From Rathayibacter sp. VKM Ac-2804 (GTDB lineage Bacteria > Actinomycetota > Actinomycetes > Actinomycetales > Microbacteriaceae), in the NCBI RefSeq assembly GCF_009866655.1, contig NZ_CP047420.1:2170001-2234000 (forward strand): a stretch of DNA of 64,000 nucleotides, written 5' to 3'. Below, in pieces: positions 52,717 through 59,751 of this stretch. The notes under the pieces are model-generated. The model worked only from the letters and a program-made list of their open reading frames with translations. It had not been told where the DNA came from and ran no database searches. The translations under genes and the position numbers were made by a program. How positions within the stretch are numbered: the first letter of the stretch is position 1; the number at the start of each line of letters is the position of its first letter.

Positions 52717-53592
52717 ATGCGACACGGCATCGTCATCCTCCCGCAGGAGCCCTGGTCCACCGCCCGCCGCAAGTGGCAGTCCGCGGAGGGGCTCGGCTTC
52801 GATCACGCCTGGACCTACGACCACCTCTCCTGGCGCTCGCTCGCCGACCAGGTCTGGCACGCGACGATTCCGACGTTGACGGCCGCCGCTGTCGTCACCG
52901 AGACGCTGCGGCTGGGCACCTTCGTCGCCTCGCCGAACTTCCGCCACCCGGTGCCGTTCGCGAAGGAGATCGCGACGGTCGACGAGATCTCGGGCGGCCG
53001 CTTCGTCCTCGGGGTCGGCTCGGGCGGGACGGGCTTCGACGCGACGGTGCTGGGGCAGGAGCTGCACTCGCCGCGGGAGCGGCACGAGCGCTACGTCGAG
53101 TTCGTCTCGGCGCTCGACGTGCTGCTCCGGCACGAGGCTCCGGGCTCGGGCGGCATCGATCTCGACGGCGCGTGGTTCACCGCGCGCGGCGCCCGGATGG
53201 TGGGGGAGCCGGCGCAGTCGCCGCGCGTGCCGTTCGTGCTCGCGGCGAACGGGCCGAAGGGCCTCGCGCTCGTGGCCGAGCGGGCGCAGGGCTGGGTGAC
53301 GACGGGTCCGGAGGGCCGCAGCACCGAGGAGTGGTGGGCGGCGGTCGCCGAGCTCTCGCAGCGCCTCGACGACGCGCTCGAGGCCGCCGGGCGCGACCCG
53401 CGTTCGATCGAGCGGCACCTCTCGCTCGACTCCGGGCCGGACTACTCTCTCGAGAGCGTCGACCGCTACGCCGACTCGTCGGGCCGCGCCGAGGCGCTGG
53501 GCTTCACCGACGTGATCGCGCACTGGCCGCGTGCCGAAGGGCTGTACGCGGGGGACGAGGACGTGCTCTACGAGGTCGCCGCGCGGTTCTGA
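52717..53592 (+). CDS. LLM class flavin-dependent oxidoreductase
   Basis: A 291-residue luciferase-like monooxygenase family protein using FMN or F420. Recognisable are the N-terminal strand HGIVILPQ, GFDHAWTYDHLSW, LRLGTFVASPNFRHPVPFAKE, the GGRFVLGVGSGG motif and the C-terminal FTDVIAHWPR. It is a few dozen residues shorter than typical LLM enzymes but apparently complete. Its 3' end overlaps the convergent MFS gene by 25 nt. Cofactor and substrate cannot be decided. Confidence 0.9.
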   Translation: MRHGIVILPQEPWSTARRKWQSAEGLGFDHAWTYDHLSWRSLADQVWHATIPTLTAAAVVTETLRLGTFVASPNFRHPVPFAKEIATVDEISGGRFVLGVGSGGTGFDATVLGQELHSPRERHERYVEFVSALDVLLRHEAPGSGGIDLDGAWFTARGARMVGEPAQSPRVPFVLAANGPKGLALVAERAQGWVTTGPEGRSTEEWWAAVAELSQRLDDALEAAGRDPRSIERHLSLDSGPDYSLESVDRYADSSGRAEALGFTDVIAHWPRAEGLYAGDEDVLYEVAARF

Positions 53593-54788
53593 CCCGCCCG
53601 CTGGCGGCGCAGTCCACGGGTCGCGAGCGCGACGCAGGCGAGGATCGCGAGCGCGGTCGCCGCGAGCAGCAGCGGCATCGGCAGGGCGACGGCCAGCGCC
53701 GCCAGGATCGCCGGCACGAGGAAGCCGGCGTAGGTGACGGAGTAGTAGACGGCGGTGACGCTCGCCAGCTCGCGGGTCTCGACGAGGGCCTGCGACGCGG
53801 TGAGGCCGGAGACCATCGCGAGGCCGTAGCCGCAGCCGAAGACCGGCGCGGCGACGAGGACGGGCCAGAGCTCCTGCCCGACCGCGGCGGGGATCAGCAG
53901 CAGGGCGCCGAGGGCGGTGAGCGCACCGCCGACGAGGGCGCCGCGACCGCGCAGCAGCACCAGCAGCGGACCGGAGAAGAGCTGGGTGACCCAGCCGCAG
54001 CCGAGCGTGATCACGGTGACGAGGGTCGCGAATCCGACGGTGAGGCCCGGCAGCCGGCCGGCGACCAGGCTCGGCCCGACCGCGAAGGACAGGGCGGGCG
54101 CCGCGAAGACCCAGGGTGCGAGCGGCAGGACGACGGCGGCGAAGCGGGCGCGGGCGGGGCGCGGGATGCTGAGCTCGCCGGTCAGGCGGCCGGCGGACGA
54201 ATCGTAGGCCCGCGTCTCCGGCGCGCGGAGGAGAACCGCGACGGCCGCGATGCAGGCCGCCGACTGCACGACGTAGGGCAGCACGGTCGGCCAGGGGCCG
54301 AACTGCGCGAGCGCCCCGCCGACGCCCGCGCCGCCGCCGAAGCCGATGGTGAGCATCGCGGAGGCGCGGCGGGCGCCGGCCGAGGACGCTCCGGTCGCGA
54401 TCGAGAGCTCCTTGATCCAGGCCGTGCCGACGACCATCCCCGCCGCGACGCTGAGCCCGCTGACGAAGCGGCCGACACCGAGTCCGAGCACCGAGGCGGG
54501 GGAGCAGGCGAGCACGACGCTGCCGAGGATCCCCAGCACGAGGCCGGCGAGCAGCACCGGCCGGCGGCCGAAGCGGTCGGACCAGCCGCCGGCCAGGGCG
54601 AAGCCGGGCACGATGCCGAGGACGTAGGCGGCGAGCAGGATCGTGACCTGCGTCTGCGTGTAGCCCTCGAGCTGGCGGTAGAGCTGCATGAGCGGCAGGA
54701 ACTGGTTGCCGCCCCAGCCGAGGACGACGAGCGACGGCGCGACGAGCAGCCAGGAGCGGGCGGAGGGCCCGGGGGAGGGGAGCGGCAC
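53568..54788 (-). CDS. MFS transporter
   Basis: A 406-residue 12-helix major facilitator protein with the motif-A loop GGWSDRFGRRPVLLAG between helices 2 and 3 and a weaker copy in the second half. The N-terminus NQFLPLMQLYRQLEGYTQTQV resembles drug-efflux MFS members. The start is a GTG (MPLPSPGPSAR); no good ribosome-binding site is seen. Substrate unknown. The gene converges on the LLM gene and has the MDR oxidoreductase gene 32 nt upstream on the same strand, so those two could be one transcript. Confidence 0.88.
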   Translation of the reverse strand: MPLPSPGPSARSWLLVAPSLVVLGWGGNQFLPLMQLYRQLEGYTQTQVTILLAAYVLGIVPGFALAGGWSDRFGRRPVLLAGLVLGILGSVVLACSPASVLGLGVGRFVSGLSVAAGMVVGTAWIKELSIATGASSAGARRASAMLTIGFGGGAGVGGALAQFGPWPTVLPYVVQSAACIAAVAVLLRAPETRAYDSSAGRLTGELSIPRPARARFAAVVLPLAPWVFAAPALSFAVGPSLVAGRLPGLTVGFATLVTVITLGCGWVTQLFSGPLLVLLRGRGALVGGALTALGALLLIPAAVGQELWPVLVAAPVFGCGYGLAMVSGLTASQALVETRELASVTAVYYSVTYAGFLVPAILAALAVALPMPLLLAATALAILACVALATRGLRRQRAGQNRAATS

Positions 54789-54820
54789 GGTTCATAGTGG
54801 CGCACCGCGGGGGCTCGCGG

Positions 54821-55951
54821 TCAGAGCAGCACGACGAGCTTCCGCGCCGACACCCCCGCGTGCAGCCGGTCGAGCGCGCCCTGCACGGCGCCGAGCCCCG
54901 TGCCGACGACCTCGGGCTCGGGCGCGCAGCGGTGCCGGCCGTCGGCGAGGGCGCTCGGCAGGTGGTCGCGCCAGAGCATCGGCCCGACCTCGTTGCTCAT
55001 CAGGGTGGCGCCCCAGACGTAGCGGGCACGGATGCCGCGGCGGCGCGCGGAGAGCTGGAGCGCGAGGTTCCCCCGGACCAGGCGCGACATCGTCCGCGCG
55101 AAGGACAGGGAGAGCCCCGCGCGGCGCGGCAGCGAGCCGAAGGAGACGGAGGGGCTGGCCAGGGCGACGCGGCGGGCGCCGGTGGCGGCCGCGACGGCGA
55201 CGCAGGGCTCGGCGGAGCCGGTACCGACCGCGAGGATCCCCGCCACCTCCGCGCCGCCGATCGCGGCGACGACGTCGGCGACCGCGCTCGGGCCGCGGTA
55301 GTCGAGCACGGCGTCGGCGCCGAGCTCGCGCAGGCGGGCGTGGTTGGCGGGCGAGGCGGTGGCGACGACGCGGTGCCCGGAGGCGACGGCGAGCTGGATC
55401 GCGTTGCTGCCGACGCTGGTGGCGCCGCCCCAGACGACGACCGTCCGCCCGGTGGCCACGGGAGCGGCCGACGGGTGGGGCAGCGCCAGGTGGTCCCTCT
55501 GGAAGAGCGCGGTCGCGGCGGTGGAGACCGCGAGCGGCAGCACCACGGCCTGCTCGTAGGCCAGCTGCGCCGGGATCGGCGCGGCGAGGTCCGCGCGGAC
55601 GACCGTGTACTCCTGGAAGCCGCCCTCGGCGTCGTGCCGGCGCCCGCGCTCCATCCCGACCGCATAGGCGACGACGCGGTCGCCGACGGCGAAGCGGTCG
55701 ACCCCCGGACCGACGGCGGCGACCTCGCCGGCGACGTCCTCGCCGAGGACCGAGGGGTAGGGGAGCCAGCGGTACATCAGGTCGCCGGTCCACTGCTTGA
55801 CCTCGTCGAGCGGATTCACGGCGACGGCGCGGTTGCGCACGAGCAGCTCGCCCGGCCCGGGCTCGTGCAGCGCGGCGGGACCGACGACGAGGTCGGCACG
55901 GGGCGAGGGGAGGCGCGCGGCGGTGTTCGGGGCGGCGGCGTTCGAGGGCAC
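54821..55951 (-). CDS. MDR-superfamily zinc-independent alcohol dehydrogenase/quinone oxidoreductase
   Basis: A 376-residue medium-chain reductase. The GroES-like domain contains NRAVAVNPLDEVKQW, LGEDVAGEVAAVGPG and GDRVVAY; the NADPH fold has VVVWGGATSVGSNAIQLA. Cysteine ligands for structural or catalytic zinc are absent, so it belongs to the quinone oxidoreductase/enoyl reductase side. The GTG start has GGAG 7 nt upstream. It is divergent from a TetR gene, with two operator-like palindromes between them, and is probably repressed by it. Detoxification of a reactive carbonyl or quinone is plausible. Confidence 0.88.
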   Translation of the reverse strand: MPSNAAAPNTAARLPSPRADLVVGPAALHEPGPGELLVRNRAVAVNPLDEVKQWTGDLMYRWLPYPSVLGEDVAGEVAAVGPGVDRFAVGDRVVAYAVGMERGRRHDAEGGFQEYTVVRADLAAPIPAQLAYEQAVVLPLAVSTAATALFQRDHLALPHPSAAPVATGRTVVVWGGATSVGSNAIQLAVASGHRVVATASPANHARLRELGADAVLDYRGPSAVADVVAAIGGAEVAGILAVGTGSAEPCVAVAAATGARRVALASPSVSFGSLPRRAGLSLSFARTMSRLVRGNLALQLSARRRGIRARYVWGATLMSNEVGPMLWRDHLPSALADGRHRCAPEPEVVGTGLGAVQGALDRLHAGVSARKLVVLL

Positions 55952-55967
55952 GTGATCTCCAGAGCTC

Positions 55968-55986
55968 GATGACAGGACGTGTCGTC
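55968..55986. promoter_or_regulatory. TetR operator, degenerate copy, proximal to the oxidoreductase
   Basis: GATGACAGGACGTGTCGTC matches the perfect palindrome at 55998-56016 at 16 of 19 positions, 30 bp away centre to centre. It lies 17 nt upstream of the MDR gene start. Confidence 0.65.
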
Positions 55987-55997
55987 ACCGTACACCC

Positions 55998-56016
55998 GAT
56001 GACACGTCGTGTCATC
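55998..56016. promoter_or_regulatory. TetR operator, perfect palindrome
   Basis: GATGACACGTCGTGTCATC has perfect 9-bp arms around a central T. It ends 3 nt before the TAGCCT -10 box of the tetR gene, so a bound repressor would block its own promoter. Confidence 0.8.
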
Positions 56017-56019
56017 GAC

Positions 56020-56025
56020 TAGCCT
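56020..56025 (+). promoter_or_regulatory. -10 box of the leaderless tetR gene
   Basis: TAGCCT followed by 6 nt and the ATG at 56032. Confidence 0.6.
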
Positions 56026-56031
56026 GAACCC

Positions 56032-56595
56032 ATGTCACGCTGGGCCCCCGACGCCGCACTGCGCCTGGAGCGCGCCGCCATGGAGCTGTTCGCCGAGCAC
56101 GGCTACTCCGCGACGACGGTGCCCTCGATCGCCGAGCGCGCCGGGCTCACGACCCGCACCTTCTTCCGGCACTTCGCCGACAAGCGCGACGTGCTGTTCC
56201 TGCGCGAGCGCGAGTTCCCGGAGGTGGTGGCGCGGCTGCTCGCTGGCGCGCCCGCGGGACTCGATCCGCTCGGGCTGCTGATGCACGGGCTCGAGACGGT
56301 CGCGGCGGGCGATCTGGAGGGCTGGCGCGGCGAGATCGCGGCGCGCCGGGCCGTCGTGCTGTCCGAGCCGGCGCTGCGCGAGCGCGAGCTGCTGAAGTCG
56401 GCGCTGCTCACCGACGCGATGCGCGACGCGCTGGTGCGCGCGGGCGTCCCGGCTGCCGAGGCAGCGCTCGCCGCGCGCACGGCGGCGGCGCTGTTCGACA
56501 CCGCGCTGGAGCAGTGGCTCCTCGCGTCGGCCGGGACCGCGCTGGTCGTGGTGCTCCGCGAGCAGCGCGCGCGGCTCCGGCGCCTCGCTGGCTAA
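56032..56595 (+). CDS. TetR-family transcriptional regulator
   Basis: A 187-residue repressor. The DNA-binding domain (about 8-58) reads AAMELFAEHGYSATTVPSIA then ERAGLTTRTFFRHFADKRDV; the C-terminal ligand domain is alanine- and leucine-rich. It is divergent from the MDR oxidoreductase gene and probably regulates both through the two palindromes. Leaderless start at MSRWAPDAALRL. Its TAA stop forms part of the promoter of the next gene. Confidence 0.93.
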   Translation: MSRWAPDAALRLERAAMELFAEHGYSATTVPSIAERAGLTTRTFFRHFADKRDVLFLREREFPEVVARLLAGAPAGLDPLGLLMHGLETVAAGDLEGWRGEIAARRAVVLSEPALRERELLKSALLTDAMRDALVRAGVPAAEAALAARTAAALFDTALEQWLLASAGTALVVVLREQRARLRRLAG

Positions 56596-56598
56596 CCT
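56593..56598 (+). promoter_or_regulatory. -10 box of the PPOX gene overlapping the tetR stop codon
   Basis: TAACCT begins with the TAA stop of tetR and lies 6 nt before the next ATG at 56605. Confidence 0.55.
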
Positions 56599-56604
56599 GG
56601 ACGG

Positions 56605-57102
56605 ATGGCCAGAACCGTCTCCACCACCACCGCCGTCGACCGCGACGGCATGCTCGACTTCGTGCGACCGCGGCACCGGATGCTCGTCGCCACCACCCGC
56701 GCGGACGGCCGGCCGCAGATGTCGCCGGTGTCCGGCGGCGTCGACGCCGAGGGCCGCCTGGTGGTCTCGACCTACCCCGGCCGGGCGAAGACGCGCAATG
56801 CCGAGCGCCGCTCCGCGACGTCGGTCCTCGTGCTCTCCGACGACTGGAACGACGCGTGGATCCAGGTCGACGGCGAAGCCGAGGTGCTGCACATGCCGGA
56901 GGCGGAGGACGCGCTCGTCGACTACTACCGCAGCATCTCGGGCGAGCACCCGGACTGGGACGAGTACCGCGCGGCGATGCGGCTGCAGGACAAGTCGCTG
57001 CTGCGCATCACGCCGACGCGCTGGAGCCCGATCGCGACCGGCGGCTTCCCGGCCGACGTCGCGGCGCGGCTCGACGCCCCTCGCCGCGACGACCGGGCGT
57101 GA
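56605..57102 (+). CDS. PPOX-class flavin/F420-dependent oxidoreductase
   Basis: A 165-residue split-barrel protein of the pyridoxamine-5'-phosphate-oxidase superfamily. The core strands LVATTRADGRPQMSPVSGGV and GRLVVSTYPGRAKTRNAERR are typical of the F420-dependent TIGR03618-like group, and the C-terminal LLRITPTRWSPIATGGFP closes the barrel. It is probably a small cytoplasmic F420 or flavin reductase of unknown substrate. The stop overlaps the start of the FUSC gene (GTGA). Confidence 0.88.
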   Translation: MARTVSTTTAVDRDGMLDFVRPRHRMLVATTRADGRPQMSPVSGGVDAEGRLVVSTYPGRAKTRNAERRSATSVLVLSDDWNDAWIQVDGEAEVLHMPEAEDALVDYYRSISGEHPDWDEYRAAMRLQDKSLLRITPTRWSPIATGGFPADVAARLDAPRRDDRA

Positions 57103-58202
57103 CCGGCCCTCGCCTCACCCGGGCCGGCCGGGCCTGGCGCGACGCGGTCGCCGGCCCGCGGCTGCTCCTCGCGCTGAAGACCGCCGTGGCGGTGGGCATC
57201 GCCTGGGCCGTCGCGCCGCACGTGCCGGGAGTCGCGGAGCAGTACCCGTACTACGCACCGCTCGGCGCCCTGGTCAGCATGTACCCGACGCTGATGGGCT
57301 CGGCGAAGACCGGGCTGCAGACGCTGCTCGGCCTCGCGGCGGGGATCGGGCTGGCCGTGCTCGTGGTGGTGACGGTCGGGCCGACCTGGTGGACCATCCC
57401 GCTGATCGTCGGCATCGGCGTCGTGCTCTCAGGCACCGGCTGGTTCGGCGCCGGTCGCGAGTACGTGCCGATGGCGGCGCTCTTCGTCCTGATCATCGGA
57501 GGAGCGCGCGCGGAGGACTACTCGCTCGGCTATCTCGTGCAGATGGCGGTCGGGGTCGTCGTCGGGCTGCTGGTCAACGTCGTCGTCGTCCCGGGGCTCA
57601 CCTCCGAGGCCGCGACCGCGCGGGTCGACGAGTTCGAGCGCCAGCTCTCGACCCACCTGCACGACATGGGCACCGCCCTGGAGGAGACCTGGCCGCCCGA
57701 GCACGAGGCCTGGTCGACCAACGGCGAGCAGCTGGCGGCGACCGCGGCCGAGGTGCGCCGAGCGCTGGTCGACGGCGACGAGAGCCGGAAGGGCAATCCG
57801 CGCGCGCTGCTGCACCGGCACAGCTCGCAGACCGACCACCTCCGGCTGGCGACCCTCGACGGGACGCTCTTCCACGTCCGCGACATGACAGCCGCGCTGG
57901 CGGACACCATCTGGGACCGCCCGGGCGCGCTGCCGTTCGACGCGGAGCTGGCCGCGCCGCTGAGCGCCGCCTGCCACGCGGTCGGCGACGCGGTCGTGAC
58001 GGGCGACTCCCCGGAGGACCGCTCCCTCGAGCCTGCGGAGAGCGCCGTCGAGGAGCTCGTGCGCGCGGTCGACGCGCGTGCCGCGGCGACCGGGACGAGC
58101 ATGGGCCCGGGCGTCCTGGTCGCGATCCACCTCCGCCGCATCCTCGTGGAGCTGCGCAGGGACGACCCCGTGCGAGCTCGAGGATCGCGTGCGGAAGGAT
58201 GA
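57099..58202 (+). CDS. FUSC/aromatic acid exporter family membrane protein
   Basis: A 367-residue protein with about six hydrophobic helices between residues 17 and 170 (LLALKTAVAVGIAWAVAP, YPYYAPLGALVSMYPTL, VQMAVGVVVGLLVNVVVVPG) followed by a long soluble helical domain (170-367), the half-size FUSC architecture. Members export aromatic acids or similar toxic anions. It is translationally coupled to the PPOX gene (GTGA), and the next gene starts 4 nt after its stop. Confidence 0.85.
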   Translation: MTGPRLTRAGRAWRDAVAGPRLLLALKTAVAVGIAWAVAPHVPGVAEQYPYYAPLGALVSMYPTLMGSAKTGLQTLLGLAAGIGLAVLVVVTVGPTWWTIPLIVGIGVVLSGTGWFGAGREYVPMAALFVLIIGGARAEDYSLGYLVQMAVGVVVGLLVNVVVVPGLTSEAATARVDEFERQLSTHLHDMGTALEETWPPEHEAWSTNGEQLAATAAEVRRALVDGDESRKGNPRALLHRHSSQTDHLRLATLDGTLFHVRDMTAALADTIWDRPGALPFDAELAAPLSAACHAVGDAVVTGDSPEDRSLEPAESAVEELVRAVDARAAATGTSMGPGVLVAIHLRRILVELRRDDPVRARGSRAEG

Positions 58203-58206
58203 GGGG

Positions 58207-59721
58207 ATGACTCCGGAGCTCCTCGACAGGTTCGCGCACTGGTTCGACGAGGGGGCGCCGGTCGCGCCGTCGCTGAGCTGGGCGCTGTTCGACCGCGACG
58301 GGCTGATCGCTCAGCACGGTCGCGGGGAGCACCGCCTCGACGGCGCGGTGCCCGCACCCGGCACCGTGCACCGCATCGCCTCGATGTCGAAGAGCTTCGA
58401 GGCGGCGGCGGTGCTGATCCTCCGCGACCGCGGACTGCTCGACCTCGACGACCGGGTGAGCGCGCACGTGCCGGAGTTCGCGGACCCGATCGACGCCGCA
58501 GGCCGGGAACTGCCGGTGACGATTCGGATGCTGCTCAGCAACTGCTCGGGGCTGCCCGAGGACAACGGCTGGGCCGACCACGTGATGGCGATGCCGCGCG
58601 CCGAGTTCCTCGAGCTGATCGCGCGCGGGCTGACCTTCACGGAGCGGCCCGGCGAGGTCTACCAGTACTCGAACATCGGCTTCTGGCTGCTCGGGGTGAT
58701 CGTCGAGAACGTCTCCGGCGAGGACTTCGTCGCCTTCGCGACCCGGACCGTCCTGGAGCCGCTCGGTCTCGCGAGCACGCGCTACGACGTGGGCGCCTAC
58801 CCCGCGGGCGCCGATCTCGCGCGGGGCTTCAGCAGCTTCGACGAGGGCGCGACCTGGACCGCCCGCCCGTCCACCGGCACCGGCGTGGGCGCCTGCGCGG
58901 CGAGCATGTACAGCACGGTCGGCGACATCGCGCGCTGGAGCGGGTGGCTGTCGGCGGCGTTCACGGGCGACGACGCCGCGGAGAACGGCGACGAGGCGGT
59001 GCTCAGCCGCGCCTCGCGCCGCGAGATGCAGCGCGGCTGGACGCCGGTGCCCGCCCTCAGTCCCCGCGTCGGCGAGAGCACCCTCGACGGCTCCGCCTAC
59101 GGCCTCGGCCTCGTGATCGAGCAGGACGTCCGCTTCGGCGCGATCGCCCACCACTCCGGCGGGCTGCCCGGCTGGTCCTCCAACATGCGCTGGCACCTGG
59201 AGTCGGGTCTGGGAGTCGTGGTCTTCGCGACCACCAACGGCGCGAAGCTCGCCGCCGCGGCCACGGGCCTGCTCCGCGCAGCGCTCGAGGACACGGACCC
59301 GCCGGCCCGGACCATCGCGCTGCACCCGTCGACGCTGGCGGCAGCGGAGGCGATCGAGGCCGCGATCGCCGGTCCCGGCGACCTTCTGCGGGCGGAGGAG
59401 CTCTCCGGCGGCGTCCTGTTCAGCCCCAACCTCCTCAGCGACGTGCCGGCCGAGGTGCGCGCCCGCCGCCTCGCCGCCGTGCTGGCGGAGGTCGGCGGAC
59501 TCAGGGAGCGGCCGACCGTGCTCCCCCTGCGCGAGCGGCTGGTCTGGAGCGCCTCCGCGGCCCAGGTCGCCTTCTCCCTGCCCGGCCGGGACGGCGAACT
59601 CGAGGTCCGACTCGAGATGACGCCGACGATCCCCGCGCTGCTGCAGCGCCTCGACATCGTGAAGCGGGAGGCGCTCGAGTCGCCCCCGGTGGTGCGCTCG
59701 TACCGCCCGACCCTGGACTGA
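58207..59721 (+). CDS. Serine hydrolase, beta-lactamase/D-Ala-D-Ala carboxypeptidase family (S12)
   Basis: A 504-residue protein. The penicillin-binding fold (about 1-360) has SxxK in SMSKSFEAA, YxN in YQYSNIG and HSGG in HHSGGLPGW in place of KTG. The remaining 140 residues form a C-terminal domain found in EstB- or LACTB-like members (AEELSGGVLF, VWSASAAQVAFSLP). No signal peptide is seen, so a cytoplasmic esterase or peptidase is more likely than a secreted beta-lactamase. It starts 4 nt after the FUSC gene, with GAAGGATGAGGGG upstream. Confidence 0.88.
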   Translation: MTPELLDRFAHWFDEGAPVAPSLSWALFDRDGLIAQHGRGEHRLDGAVPAPGTVHRIASMSKSFEAAAVLILRDRGLLDLDDRVSAHVPEFADPIDAAGRELPVTIRMLLSNCSGLPEDNGWADHVMAMPRAEFLELIARGLTFTERPGEVYQYSNIGFWLLGVIVENVSGEDFVAFATRTVLEPLGLASTRYDVGAYPAGADLARGFSSFDEGATWTARPSTGTGVGACAASMYSTVGDIARWSGWLSAAFTGDDAAENGDEAVLSRASRREMQRGWTPVPALSPRVGESTLDGSAYGLGLVIEQDVRFGAIAHHSGGLPGWSSNMRWHLESGLGVVVFATTNGAKLAAAATGLLRAALEDTDPPARTIALHPSTLAAAEAIEAAIAGPGDLLRAEELSGGVLFSPNLLSDVPAEVRARRLAAVLAEVGGLRERPTVLPLRERLVWSASAAQVAFSLPGRDGELEVRLEMTPTIPALLQRLDIVKREALESPPVVRSYRPTLD

Positions 59722-59751
59722 GCGCACATCGGAACAGGGCAGGCTGGTCGG

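Noticed and set aside
58207..59721. Calling the S12 hydrolase a secreted beta-lactamase
   Set aside because: There is no signal peptide, and the KTG triad is replaced by HSGG, more usual in esterases and peptidases of this family.
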